Source of the DNA: Rebecca billardiae RCC1528
Taxonomy: Eukaryota > Haptophyta
DNA: 64,000 bases
Direction of reading: 5' to 3'
NCBI GenBank assembly: GCA_965240325.2
Contig: OZ251223.1
Location: 62,001-126,000, forward strand
Shown: one piece after another, positions 1 through 11,551 of the stretch
Position numbering within the stretch: position 1 is the first letter of the stretch
How the letters are laid out: each line of letters starts with the position of its first letter
Notes under the pieces: model-generated
The model's database searches: none
Seen by the model: the letters and a program-made list of their open reading frames with translations, nothing else
Told to the model about the DNA's origin: nothing
Made by a program: the position numbers and the translations under genes

Positions 1-919
1 TGGTGACTTGGCCCACCGCGCGTAAACGGGAAAGACACCCGAGCACGTGCTTCCGAGCCACCCGAATGGCACAATGTGCCACCCATGGACACCAAACACG
101 TGCCAGAGCGCGAGCCTTGCGTGCTGGAGTAGCCGCACGACACCAAGGAAGACGTATGAGCGCTCTCAACCATCTTCAAGCGACGACTCCGTCGACTCTG
201 CCTCGCAGACCGCGGTACGATCCTCGACCTTGTGCTCGCAGCAAAGGCCATGACGGTAAAGCAGCACCCAGGCGATGGGAGTCAGCCGGCAGCCACTACA
301 CTGCGACTGTACACACCCAGCCCCGCAAGGCGAGCCATCCTGCTCGCCACCAGCCCGTCATACAGCTCCACGAGGAGCACAAATCGACAGCCGCCGCTCA
401 GGACGACCCATGCGCGAACGTGACGGGACTGGCCGGATGAAGCGTTGGCGATGCGCAGCGCGCCCAACGCTGGTGGTGGCATCGAATACATGCTAGGGGT
501 AGGCTTAGGCCGACACGAGCGGTCACGTGGCCCGCATCTGGCCCAAACTGGCCCGTCTCGAAGGCGCGGCGCAACCCAGCAGCTGAGCGTTCGACGCGCG
601 CCGTCAGGCGAGAAGTTGACCTGGCGACGGACCGCGGGCGGCGGAAGCAACGCAGACATGTCGCTCAAGGTGTGCACGCACACCGCCGGGGCACCCGAAC
701 GATGCGTCCAGCACTACACCCGACATGAGGCGGCGCAGTCGTCCAGTCGAGGCTCTCGAGCCCCTTCCCGACCTTCGTCGCGGCGAGCCGTCGGACGGGC
801 GGGACGGCCGGTGGCGATTTTTGACGAGCGCGACGAGCGACGAGAAAAATCGGGAGAAATCAGGCGCCCAAAATCCGAAAAGGCTTTTTCACTGGCGAAA
901 ATCGGGATGGACCAGGCTA

Positions 920-1075
920 TCAGACAAAGATCTTTTTGAAACGTGGTTAGGGCCCACGGAGCGGGCTCCACGCTGCGCGTTCCGCCCTGCACCGCGGGCC
1001 ATTAATATATATTTTAAACATATATTATTAATATCAACATATATATTAATATATGTATTAATATATAAATAGCTA
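920..1075 (-). repeat. Copy 3 (5' end) of AT-flanked repeat family
   Basis: On the minus strand, reading from 1000 downward, the sequence starts GGCCCGCGGTGCAGGGCGG and runs through a conserved CCCTAACCACGTTTCAAAAA block to about 920. It is nearly the same as the starts of the elements at 50201 and 51832. The side outside the element (1001-1075) is an ATTAATATAT-type tract, as at the other two copies. I cannot find the matching 3' terminus in this window, so the copy is truncated, diverged, or runs off the left edge. Confidence 0.75.
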
Positions 1076-1460
1076 GTTGCGCATCAATACCGCGGACTCG
1101 CGGCGACTCGAGCCTTCGGACGACCGACACTGAAAGTGAGTTCGGACCGGCAACCATCGGCATGTGACTCAGGCGCTGCGCCGCGAGCGGCGAGGCGGGC
1201 CCTGGCAGGGCCTTCATGCCAGGCCTCGCAGGCGGATGACGGCTGAATGACGAAGTAGTATTTTCCGACGCGGCGCGCGACCATCGGCGACTTAATCATC
1301 ATGGGCGGAGACCAACAGTCGGCGGGCGTCACTTCTGCTTCATCTTGCCTCGGCCTGAGTCAGCCTGATTTAGTGTGCGCCTGGCTTATTCATAGTGACG
1401 ACGAATAGTGTAATCTCGCCTGCCTTGTATTCTTCCGGTAAATCGTAACTAGACGTAGTC

Positions 1461-1640
1461 GCGCTCCAGCAGCTCAAGGCCGCGCTCAAGCTTTACGATC
1501 GCGGTGCAGCAGGCTATGCTCTGCCACCGCCAACGCCGACTTCGTGTCGACGATCGGGCACTGCCGCCGACGAATCACGAATCAGGTGACCCGCGTCGTC
1601 CCGCCACCTGTGTCGTGCAATCATAGAATGAGTACTATAT
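1461..1640 (+). repeat. Dispersed repeat, copy 1
   Basis: The segment beginning GCGCTCCAGCAGCTCAAGGC is found again at 33721, and the similarity continues in blocks (TATGCTCTGCC, GCCGACTTCGTGTC, AATCATA.AGAATGAGT) over about 180 to 230 bp with indels. A weaker relative lies at about 10800-10890. It is a degenerate interspersed repeat; no family is recognised. Confidence 0.6.
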
Positions 1641-2358
1641 GGTGGATACGGGCTAACTGGACACAGGGGTTACTCTGGATGGACACTCAGCGGGCTGCAG
1701 CCTCGTGGCGAGGGCTCGTGGGTGAACGAGCACGAGCGCCCACTGGCACCGTGGCGGGTCGCCACCACCGCGGGACGGCGCACGATGAGCCTCGCTCGGA
1801 ACTCACCGACACCTGGTCGTCGTGGCAGACGTCGTCGGCGCACGCGCCAGGTCGCGCCTCTCGCCGCTGACTAGCGCCTTGTTTCGTAAGTTCCGCGCAC
1901 AAGGCCGAACGCCAGCGTTTCAAGCCGAGACTCGTGCGCGGACTCAGGAAGGGCGGACTCCGAGGCAAGGCGCGGTTGCGCTGGCGGGTAGGTCCCGATA
2001 TCATCTCGTCATATTATGAAATACTACGCAGCGCAGTCGTAATTATGATTATGATAAAGTTATTTTATATTATTACCGAGCCGTCGATACCGGCCTGGTA
2101 TTCATCATAGGGTTCTACGAAAGGTCTTTGAATGAGCCGTACGAGCAAATCCAAATGGCATCCTCACCGAAAGTGTTCATAATTCATGAACCCCCCCATT
2201 AATTAGGGTTCTACTCAGTTGGCGGGCGTCAATCTCGCCTGCCTTGCGTCTCTTATTCTTAGTAAACTGTATATCATGAATACCTGCGCAGTACGTGCCG
2301 TGTGCAGGAACGAGGACCGCGCGCCGCCGCGCCCCGACGCCCTGCCCTGTGGCGAATA

Positions 2359-3912
2359 ATGGCGACCAGCCATGCGCGGTGCCACGCGTGGGCAGCCATC
2401 GCGTGTGCGTTCGTCCTTGCTGCCGGCTCGATCGGAATCGTTGACGGCTGGGGTGTCATCTATCCAGCCATCCTCGCGGAGGTTCGCGCCGCTGCCGGCG
2501 ACACGCACGGGCACGAGGCGGCCGTCTCGGGTGCGTACGCGGTCCACCTCTTCTTCCACGACGCGGCCGGGTTGGCGCTGGCTCCGTTCATGTCGAGGTA
2601 CGGCGCGGTGCCCGTCATGGCGCTGGGCGTCCTGCTGACGTGCGCGGGCTACTGCTGGATGGCGCTGTCCATGTCGATCGTCGAGCTGTACTTGTCCTTC
2701 GGCGTGCTGGTCGGCTCAGGCGTGTGCGCTATGTACTCGAGCCTGTACACGCTCCCACCGGAGCTGTCGGGGGTGGGCGCGCTCCAGGGGCTGGCCACGG
2801 GGATCGTGACGATGGGCACCCCGGCCGGCCAGGGAATCACGACTCTGGCGTACGCCCACGCGCTCGCCGTCGGCGTGCGCTGGCGCACGCCAGTGCTGTG
2901 GACGGCGGCTGCCCTTCTTCTGATCGGTCTGGTGACGGTGCCCTGCCTGGCACGCCTGGCGCCGCACACGTTCAAGCGCTCTCGCGTATTCGCCGACCTG
3001 AGCATGGCGCATGGCTGGTGTGCGAGATCCTCCGCCGAGCTTGGCGGCGCAGCCGCTGCTGCGTCAACCGACGAGCGCGGCCTGTCTGCGCTGGTCGGCG
3101 GTGCCGCCTGCGATCTCAGCGCCGGCCAGCGGACCCCGCGCGTGCTGGACCTCCTGCGCTCCAGGACTGGGGCAAGGATGGCCGTCGGCTTCACGCTTGC
3201 CTCGGCGTGCTACTACAACGTGCTCAACTTTATCTTCAGCCAGGCCGCGATGTACGGCCTCGACCAGAGTGCCATGTTCATGTCGGCCCTGTGCCTCGTG
3301 CTCGTGCTGACCAACGTGCTCGGCCGCTCGCTCGTGTCGCACCTGCTGGTCGACCGGTGCAAGCTGCAGCCGCAGGTGGCGGCTGGTGGCTGCATGGCGC
3401 TGCTGGGGCTCGGGATGAGCGTGCTGCCGGGTGTGGCCGGGCGTGTGCTGCCTCGGACCTCCATGCTTGCGTTCGCGAGCCTCTTCGGGCTGCTGGGCGG
3501 GCCGTACATGGCGCTCTACACGCTGGCAGTCCGGGAGGTCTTTGGGGAGGAGCACGCAGCCGTCACGTTCATGCAGCTGAGCGCGGTGGAGGCCCCAGGC
3601 ATGCTCCTCGCGCCGACGCTCTTTGCATCGCTGGCGGACGCGTGTGATGGGGAGTACTGGCCTGGGTGGCTGCTCACAGGGGCGTCGCAGCTGCTGGTGG
3701 TCGCGCTGGTCTCGCCGCTTCCGTCGGCCGAGCCGCATCGCCTCTGCAGCGCGGCGCAGGCGCAAGCAGATGACGACCGCGCGCGGCCGGAGGAGCCGGC
3801 CGTGAAGGCCGGCCGGCAGCAGCCGTTGCCGGCAGATGCAGACCCGCCGCCTGCGGATCGCGAGCCAACACGGCGACCTGACGACAATGCATCTGCTGCT
3901 GGTGCCGAGTAG
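2359..3912 (+). CDS. Major facilitator superfamily transporter, monocarboxylate-porter-like
   Basis: Predicted integral membrane permease of 517 residues with about 12 hydrophobic helices, a usual MFS length. The first helix follows a short cytoplasmic N terminus (residues ~10-30, ending around GWGVIYPAIL), and the N half carries small-residue helices of the kind seen in MCT/oxalate-formate-type porters (FGVLVGSGVCAMYSSLYTLP, then a Gly-rich MGTPAGQG segment). A hydrophilic loop of about 60 residues after helix 6 separates the two six-helix halves, and the C tail of roughly 70 residues is polar and proline/alanine-rich. I chose the ATG at 2359 over the in-frame ATG at 2302 because the upstream 19 residues are only Arg/Pro/Ala noise. 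No intron is needed. The substrate cannot be read from sequence; the monocarboxylate assignment is inference from helix motifs. Confidence 0.82.
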   Translation: MATSHARCHAWAAIACAFVLAAGSIGIVDGWGVIYPAILAEVRAAAGDTHGHEAAVSGAYAVHLFFHDAAGLALAPFMSRYGAVPVMALGVLLTCAGYCWMALSMSIVELYLSFGVLVGSGVCAMYSSLYTLPPELSGVGALQGLATGIVTMGTPAGQGITTLAYAHALAVGVRWRTPVLWTAAALLLIGLVTVPCLARLAPHTFKRSRVFADLSMAHGWCARSSAELGGAAAAASTDERGLSALVGGAACDLSAGQRTPRVLDLLRSRTGARMAVGFTLASACYYNVLNFIFSQAAMYGLDQSAMFMSALCLVLVLTNVLGRSLVSHLLVDRCKLQPQVAAGGCMALLGLGMSVLPGVAGRVLPRTSMLAFASLFGLLGGPYMALYTLAVREVFGEEHAAVTFMQLSAVEAPGMLLAPTLFASLADACDGEYWPGWLLTGASQLLVVALVSPLPSAEPHRLCSAAQAQADDDRARPEEPAVKAGRQQPLPADADPPPADREPTRRPDDNASAAGAE

Positions 3913-5510
3913 CTACGGTGGCGCGTCGCGAGGCGATGATGAGACAGGTAGTGTGATAATGCTGGTCGGCCAACTGGACTACCGTGCCTGCGCAGCAGAC
4001 TACACTCGCTATAAGTTGAATATATATATATATATCATCAAATAATCAAATATCGTCAATAAAATAATAATATAAATAATGATCGCGCGGACCGGCTGGA
4101 CGTCTCACGCGGAGGCCGCTCCCGAGAGCATCGGGGTCGACGGGGCGCCAGGGATGGACTTCAGGAGGGTGCGCGCACTTAGGAGGGGCGGGTTGGCTCG
4201 GACACGATAACTATCATACAGTACGCTTTCAGCACCAAGCATGTCAGGCGCGCGTGTGCATTGGCGGCAATGGGAATGGCGGGCCACTTGCCAGTGCGCT
4301 GCGCGGCAGGCGGCACTGGCCGAGGCTATGCGAGGCGCGCGAAGCTGAGCGGCGTGGCGCTCGGCCAGCTGCGGAACGGTGTAGAGCCCTGCTGCTCGCC
4401 ACGCCGCGACGCCGTGCTTCTCGCCCGTCGCCCCACGCCTGTCAGAGGGCGCGGAGACGTGCACGCAGCAGATGTAAGGCCAACGGGCGCGGGCGCGCGC
4501 TCGACGCACGTCGGGGTCGATGACGCGATGGCCATCGCAGGGACGGCCACGGGGCGGGGGGGCGACCTGCCGCCGCTGCCTGGACTGGTGCACTGGCCCA
4601 CGCGGTCACTGCACCCGCCCCCTGTTCACGGTTGTGCACAGAACTCAGAAGCTGCGGACTGTCGACTTGGCCGGCCGATCGCCCGCGGATCGGCACTGCC
4701 GACACATCGGTTACGAGGATGGAGACTAGACCTTAGCTAGCAGACAAGAATAACTACTTTCTGAGTCTAGCTGGAAGTGATACTCCCGCAGCAAGTGCTG
4801 GCCAGTGAATAATAATGCGCGCGGACCGGGCGCGGGCGCGGAGGGCCGCATATGGACCCTGACGGGCCGGCGCGGGCCCGGCCGCGCGGCCGGCTGCGCC
4901 ACTTGCCGGGCCGGACAGGCAGCGCGTTACGGTCGGCGGCTCCGGCGCGGGTGACCCCCGGGGCTGCCGCTATGCATCTCTACAGCGAGAAGCGGACGTG
5001 TGTGCATACGGCCTATGTCAAGCTCGCGTGCTCAGGCTCGAGGCGGTGCGGCGCGCGACTAGGATCGCATAGTCGCGGCCCCGTGTCACGGTTTCAACCA
5101 CGTTGTCAAGCACTTCGCACGCCAAGCGCGTGCTCTGCGGGTCATCGTAAAAGCCCTGCCCAAGTAGGCTGCCACGCCACGCGATGAGCTTCACACGCGC
5201 CTCGGCGGTGAAAGCGGAAACCTGCGAACGCGCCGCCATGGACCAGAAAATCGATGAACGTTCTGCCCCCCTTTGATTTCTTTGGCTGCTTGACGAAGGC
5301 GAAAAAAATTCAGATTGTGCGGGCCGGGCCGCGCGCCCGGCTTCGTCCAGGAGCTTGGACGCGACCTCGAAACCGCTGACGGCCAAGCTTTGCCGCGCGC
5401 CGCAGCCTCTTCTCACAAGCGGCTGCAACAGCTTTCCGGTCGGACTGGGTCGCGACGTGTTCGATCTCGTGCAGCCGTCCAGAGGCCACCCTCGCCGGCG
5501 AGACCTCGCG
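3913..5510. other. Intergenic, no gene seen
   Basis: This 1.6-kb stretch lies between the MFS gene and the Gly-rich protein gene. It has an AT-rich tract at 4015-4080 just downstream of the MFS stop, probably part of its 3' region. The remaining open frames are composition noise. Bases 5250-5510 would hold the promoter and 5' UTR of the next gene. Confidence 0.6.
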
Positions 5511-8500
5511 ATGCGTCGCGGCGCGCTACTCGCGCTGCTTGCGGGCGCGGGCGTCGCCTACGCTCGGAAAGACTCGCCTTCGGACCCTTCGTCCGCCTCG
5601 GGCTCCTCGTCCTCGTGGAGCCACTTCCTGCCCGCCTCGATCGGCGATGCTGGCTTTGTGCCCGACAGCAAGTCGGGCGGTACGCCAGGCGGCATGCCAG
5701 GCGGCGCAAGCGGCGGCAAGAGCGACAGTCCCGGTGGGATTGGCGGGGCAGACCAAGCCTCAAGCTTCATGCCCGCGGGCATCGCTGACTTCATCCCGGG
5801 CGGTGCTGGCTCGTCGGATGGCGCTGGCGGCCCGGCGTCTGACTTCATGCCGGCCGGCGCCTCCAAGCCAAGCGCGCGCGCGAGCGACAACGGCATGTCG
5901 CTCCTGACAAGCCATGCGTCCTCGAGCTTGAAGCACACCTCGAGCGCCAAGGAAGATACCTCCGCGCCTGCGGAGGCTTCTGCCGCGCCCGGCGGCTCGC
6001 CGCCTGGCAGCGGCGGCGGCGGCGACCAGGCATCCCAATACATGCCGAAGGGCATGGGCGACTTCGTGCCCGGCGGCGGCGGCGCCTCCATGGGCGGCGG
6101 CCCGCCTGGTGGCGGCGGTGACCAGGCGTCGCAGTTCATGCCGAAGGGCATGGGCGATTTCATGCCAGGCGGCGGCAGCAGCGGCGGCCCCGGTGGCGGC
6201 AGCAGCGGCGGCCCTGGCGGTGACTTTATGCCCGGCGGCGGCAGCAGCGGCGGCGGCTCACCGATGGGCGGCGGCCCGCCCGGCGGCGCTGGCGGCGGCG
6301 ACCAGGCCTCGCAGTACATGCCCAAGGGCATGGGCAGCTTCATGCCCGGCGGCGGCAGCAGCGGCGGCCCCGGTGGCGGCAGCAGCGGCGGCCCTGGCGG
6401 TGACTTTATGCCCGGCGGCGGCAGCAGCGGCGGCGGCTCGCCGATGGGCGGCGGCCCGCCCGGCGGCGGCGGCGACCAGGCCTCGCAGTACATGCCCAAG
6501 GGCATGGGCAGCTTCATGCCCGGCGGCGGCAGCAGCGGCGGCCCCGGTGGCGGCAGCAGCGGCGGCCCCGGCGGTGACTTTATGCCCGGCGGCGGCAGCA
6601 GCGGCGGCGGCTCGCCGATGGGCGGCGGCCCGCCCGGCGGCGGTGGCGGCGGCGACCAGGCCTCGCAGTTCATGCCCAAGGGCATGGGCAGCTTCATGCC
6701 CGGCGGCGGCAGCGGCAGCCCGGGCGGCAGCTTCATGCCCGGCGGCGGCGGCGATGATTCCGCGGACGCCGATGCCGAGGCGGCTCCCGCGCCCAGCCCG
6801 ACGCCAGACCCAGCGGAGGCGGAGCTCGACTCGGCGTTTAAGCGGCTGACCAGCTCGCAGGACGGCGAGGAGAGCGAGCAGGGCAAGGCGAGCCAGGAGC
6901 ACGCGGAGAAGAAGACGAAGGCGAAGAAGGGCGGCGGCGCAGCCGTCTCGGAAGAGGAGGCGGAGGAGGAGGAGCCGGCTAGCAGCAGCGCTGCCAAGGG
7001 CGAGAAGGAGGAGCAGGAGGAGCCCCCAGCTGGCAGCGGGCAGGAGCAACCCTCAGCGTCGGGCGAGGAGTCGGAGGAGGAGAAGCCGGCCGCCAAGGAC
7101 GCGCACCAGAGCGGCGGCTCCACAGGCGGCCCGCCTGGTGGCGGCGGCGACCAGGCCTCGCAGTACATGCCGAAGGGCATGGGCGATTTCATGCCAGGCG
7201 GCGGCAGCAGCGGCGGCCCCGGTGGCGGCAGCAGCGGCGGCCCCGGCGGTGACTTTATGCCCGGCGGCGGCAGCAGCGGCGGCGGCTCGCCGATGGGCGG
7301 CGGCCCGCCCGGCGGCGGTGGCGGCGGCGACCAGGCCTCGCAGTACATGCCCAAGGGCATGGGCAGCTTCATGCCCGGCGGTGGCAGCAGCGGCGGCCCC
7401 GGTGGCGGCAGCAGCGGCGGCCCCGGCGGTGACTTTATGCCCGGCGGCGGCAGCAGCGGCGGCGGCTCGCCGATGGGCGGCGGCCCGCCCGGCGGCGGCG
7501 GCGGCGGCGACCAGGCCTCGCAGTACATGCCCAAGGGCATGGGCAGCTTCATGCCCGGCGGTGGCAGCAGCGGCGGCCCCGGTGGCGGCAGCAGCGGCGG
7601 CCCCGGCGGTGACTTTATGCCTGGCGGCGGCAGCAGCGGCGGCCCGCCTGGCGGCGGCGGCGGCGACCAGGCCTCGCAGTTCATGCCGAAGGGCATGGGC
7701 AGCTTCATGCCCGGCGGCGGCAGCGGCAGCCCGGGCGGCAGCTTCATGCCCGGTGGCGGCGGCGATGATTCCGCGGACGCCGATGCCGAGGCGGCCCCCG
7801 CGCCCAGCCCGACGCCAGACCCAGAGGAGGCGGAGCTCGACTCGGCGTTTAAGCGGCTGACCAGCTCGCAGGACGGCGAGGAGAGCGAGCAGGGCAAGGC
7901 GAGCCAGGAGCACGCGGAGAAGAAGAAGAAGGCGAAGAAGGGCGGCGGCGCAGCCGTCTCGGAAGAGGAGGCGGAGGAGGAGGAGCCGGCTAGCAGCAGC
8001 GCTGCCAAGGGCGAGAAGGAGGAGCAGGAGGAGCCCCCAGCTGGCAGCGGGCAGGAGCAACCCTCAGCGTCGGGCGAGGAGTCGGAGGAGGAGAAGCCGG
8101 CCGCCAAGGACGCGCACCAGAGCGGCGGCTCCACAGGCGGCCCGCCTGGTGGCGGCGGCGACCAGGCCTCGCAGTACATGCCCAAGGGCATGGGCGATTT
8201 CATGCCCGGCGGCGGCAGCAGCGGCGGCCCCGGCGGCGGCAGCAGCGGCGGCCCCGGCGGTGACTTTATGCCCGGCGGCGGCAGCAGCGGCGGCGGCCCG
8301 CCTGGCGGCGGCGGCGGCGACCAGGCCTCGCAGTTCATGCCGAAGGGCATGGGCGATTTCATGCCAGGCGGCGGCAGCAGCGGCGGCCCCGGTGGCGGCA
8401 GCAGCGGCGGCCCCGGCGGTGACTTTATGCCCGGCGGCGGCAGCAGCGGCGGCGGCTCGCCGATGGGCGGCGGCCCGCCCGGCGGCGGTGGCGGCGGCGA

Positions 8501-10653
8501 CCAGGCCTCGCAGTACATGCCCAAGGGCATGGGCAGCTTCATGCCCGGCGGTGGCAGCAGCGGCGGCCCCGGTGGCGGCAGCAGCGGCGGCCCCGGCGGT
8601 GACTTTATGCCCGGCGGCGGCAGCAGCGGCGGCGGCTCGCCGATGGGCGGCGGCCCGCCCGGCGGCGGTGGCGGCGGCGACCAGGCCTCGCAGTACATGC
8701 CCAAGGGCATGGGCAGCTTCATGCCCGGCGGTGGCAGCAGCGGCGGCCCCGGTGGCGGCAGCAGCGGCGGCCCCGGCGGTGACTTTATGCCCGGCGGCGG
8801 CAGCAGCGGCGGCCCGCCTGGCGGCGGCGGCGGCGACCAGGCCTCGCAGTTCATGCCCAAGGGCATGGGCGACTTCATGCCCGGCGGCGGCAGCGGCAGC
8901 CCGGGCGGCAGCTTCATGCCCGGTGGCGGCGGCGATGATTCCGCGGACGCCGATGCCGAGGCGGCCCCCGCGCCCAGCCCGACGCCAGACCCAGAGGAGG
9001 CGGAGCTCGACTCGGAGTTCAAGCGGCTGGCGCATGGCGGCGGCGGCGGCGGCGACGGCGGCGCCGAGCCCGCGGCGGGCTGCCACTGCGCGTCGTGCTG
9101 CGGCCCCGACGGTGCGCCGCACAAGGCCCATCACCACCCGCAGCAGCCACCGCCGGCGCTCGCGCAGTTCGCCGCGCTGGGCGCAGGTGCGGCCGGCGCG
9201 CGCGGCGGCGCGGCGGCTCACGAGGCGAGCCACGCGGTGGCGCGCGCGCCGGCGGTGTCGGCGGCGGCGGTGTCGGCGCCGGCGAAGGGTACAGACGCCG
9301 TCGACCTCGGCGACGGCGTGCGCCGCGCGCCCGCCAGCTCGCAGGCCTCCGGCCCGTCCGCGTACACGCCGAGCGCCGTCTCCAAGATGACGGGCGGCGG
9401 CTCCTCGCCCGCGACCAAGTTCATGCCACCCTCTGTGAACAAGATGATGCCCTACATCCCGGCGGAGATGCCGCCCAAGGGCGCGCCGCCGCTCGTGCAC
9501 GTGCTGTACCGCGGCGTGAACGTCACCCTGTCGTACGTGACGGTGAACACGTTCATCGGCGGCTTCATGGGCTCGGTCGAGATGTCGCCGTGGGTGGGCG
9601 GCGCGACCGTGCTGCTCGACTACACCGACACGGACGTGGCCGTGCAGCGGTGCGCCGCTGTGTGCTTGCTCTCGGCGCGGCGCAAGGCCTCGCTCGCGCG
9701 CGCGCGCGCCCTTCCGTGCGTGCGCTCACGCGCGCCCCGCCCCGCCCCGCCCCGCCACCAGGCTGTGGAACGGAGAGATCGTGACGGGCGCGGGCGACAC
9801 GGTCGGCCCGTTCGACCTGCTCACCGGGAAGGGCGGCCAGTTCTACATGGTGCTCGCGGCGAACACGACGGTGATGTCGACGTACGGCGCGCCGCGCGAC
9901 GCACTTTCCTTCATGGCGCACGGCACCGCGCAGCCGCCGACGATGAGCATCGTCGGCGCGGACGACGCGGGCGCCGACGCGGCCGCCACGGGCACGACCC
10001 TCGAGTTTGCGCGCTCGGAGGCGTGGGGCGAGGGCTCGATGCTCGCGACCGTGCGCGTCGAGCCGTGGGTCGACGGCGGGATCGTCGAGCTCGACCTGAG
10101 CGCCTCGCCGCGCGCCAGCCTCGCGCGCGCGTGGCGCGCTGACGTGGTCTCCGAAGGCGGCGGCGTGAGCCTGCTCAAGCTGCGCGCGCTGCGCGGCGCG
10201 CGCGCCGGCGCGGCTGCGGAGTTTGGGCTCGTGCTCAGCGGCTCGCTCGACGCGCGGCCGGGGCTTCGCTTCCTCGGCCGCGGCGCGAGCGCGCTCGTCG
10301 CGAGCGTCTTCGTGCGCACCGCCGTCGCGCGCGCCGTCGGCGCCGCGCCGCCCGCCGCGCCGCTGCCGCTGCTGCGCATGGCCGCGCCCGCCGCACCCGC
10401 CGCGGCGCGCGGCGGCGAGGGCGCGCGCGCGCGCGTCAGCCGCGCCGCGCTCGGCGGCGCGTTCGTCGCCGGCACCGTCGCCGCGCTCGTCGCCCTCGCC
10501 GCCGCGCGCCGCGTGCGCCGCGGCTCGCCCGCCCTTGCCGCCGCTGACGCCGAGGCGTACTGCGAGTACGGCAGCCAGGCTCAGTGCGGCGACGACGGGC
10601 TGCGCGCGGCAATGCTTGGCGGCGGCGGCGGCGGCGGCGGCGCGGTGGTGTAG
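5511..10653 (+). CDS. Secreted, membrane-anchored Gly-rich repeat protein
   Basis: Two exons, 5511-9649 and 9762-10653, joined by a 112-nt GT-AG intron that restores the frame exactly (1,676 residues). The ATG at 5511 opens a textbook signal peptide (MRRGALLALLAGAGVAYA). Residues ~165-1170 carry 14 copies of DQASQ[Y/F]MPKGMG[D/S]F[M/V]PGG separated by Gly/Ser spacers with FMPGGGSSGG. Two complete acidic, Lys/Glu-rich modules and the start of a third split the array; the blocks start 1,011 and 1,170 bp apart, so the array grew by segmental duplication. Next come a Cys/His cluster (AGCHCASCCGPDG, then HHH), a low-complexity Ala stretch and two beta-like segments sharing PWVxGG.V.LD. A single hydrophobic helix (GGAFVAGTVAALVALAAA) with a positive stop-transfer follows, then a short cytosolic tail. 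The family is not recognised. Domain order suggests a cell-surface or scale/matrix protein with the repeats outside; that role is inference. Confidence 0.8.
6109..8940 (+). repeat. Coding tandem repeats of the Gly-rich protein
   Basis: Nested repeats: a short Gly/Ser/Met-Pro unit is repeated many times inside roughly 1-kb blocks. The landmark GATGATTCCGCGGACGCC recurs at 6753, 7764 and 8934. The blocks are almost identical in DNA, third positions included, which points to recent duplication or gene conversion. One strand is strongly GGC-rich, which keeps other frames open on both strands. Confidence 0.9.
9650..9761 (+). other. Intron of the Gly-rich protein gene
   Basis: The donor is GTGCGCCGCTG and the acceptor CCGCCACCAG. 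Splitting codon CG|G gives ...DTDVAVQR-LWNGEIVTGAG..., continuous with the downstream frame that carries the anchor and stop. Reading through instead loses the C-terminal domain. The intron is GC-rich with a CCCCGCC-rich 3' end. Confidence 0.85.
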
Positions 10654-11551
10654 GCGGCGCGCAGCGACCCGGAGCGCGGCTGCTTTGCTGATCGCTCAAT
10701 GACGTGCCGCTGCGCTACTGCCTGTCTGCACGGCGCAGGGCTTCATGGCGAGCAGCGCTGTCCACCAATGCCGCGGCTGCTGCGCTTGCGCGAGCTCATC
10801 GTCGACGTCGTCGCGCGCACCGACGACGAATCAGGATGAGCCCCTGGCCCTGCGCCGTCCTACCTGCATACGTGCTGTCGTCAAATCATAGCAGACGAAT
10901 TATATCGCGTCATCAATCATATATCGCCGGTCAGATAGGCTTCCTTCCTTCCCAGGATAGCTGATCGTACTTAGTATCATAGGCGCACTGTGAGGGCCTG
11001 AGACTCATGCAGTGTGACTGTGAGTGTCTGAGACTGAGAGGGCGCGTGCGGCGTCCCGCCTCGCTGTCTCCCAAGCCCCCAGGGCCAGGTTGACGCGATG
11101 CTGTCACGATGGCGGCGGCGCCTTGACGCCCCAATGATTCCAGCGGCGGCCAAGCCGACCGAGCCGGCGCGAGCCGACGTCACCACTCGCAGCGTCTCTC
11201 GTCGGCCCGTCCGCGCCCGGGCGGGCCCTACCGAGCCCTCGCGCTCGCCCGTGCGCTGAGTCAGCAGTCGGACACGCGGCCGGGCCAGCTGCCCGATCAT
11301 CAGTCGTCAGTTCGAGGCCGCGCGCGCGAGGCGCGGCGCGTCAGCACGTCGCGAGCACGCGTACGACGGCAAGACCAAATCGGCCGTCATCTCGGTCGAC
11401 GGCACGCGCCTCGCCCTAACCATGCACGCCGTCATCGTCCGCCATCGTGGGGCAGCCGTTGACTTCGTTGAGAACGGCGCAGGCTGCACGCCAGCCCTAC
11501 CCACCACTCCTTGCAACGGCCGCGGCGCGCGCCGACGCGAGGGCCGCGAGC
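10654..11551. other. Intergenic, no gene seen
   Basis: About 900 bp between two plus-strand genes. It holds a weak copy of the dispersed repeat (about 10800-10890, with CGACGAATCAGGATGAG and CAAATCATAGCAG) and a short stretch of GAGACT/GAGTCT-type repeats at 10980-11045. No coding region can be supported. Confidence 0.55.

Larger units (their letters stand above)
1..2358. other. Gene-poor region
   Basis: I see no coding region with family-level support here; the open frames are short and arginine/proline-rich, as expected from GC-rich noise. The stretch holds a reverse-oriented copy of the AT-flanked repeat family (about 920-1000, followed by an AT-rich tract at 1001-1075) and a copy of a dispersed repeat (about 1461-1640) that recurs near 33720. 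Bases 2030-2290 are AT-richer and precede the MFS gene, so they may include its promoter, but no clear motif is visible. Confidence 0.6.

Noticed and set aside
5558-9124. A 1,188-residue open frame on the minus strand, rich in Pro and Ser/Leu
   Set aside because: It is the mirror of the GGC/ATG-rich repeats of the Gly-rich gene. It has no signal, no family motif and stays open only because the repeat unit lacks reverse stops.
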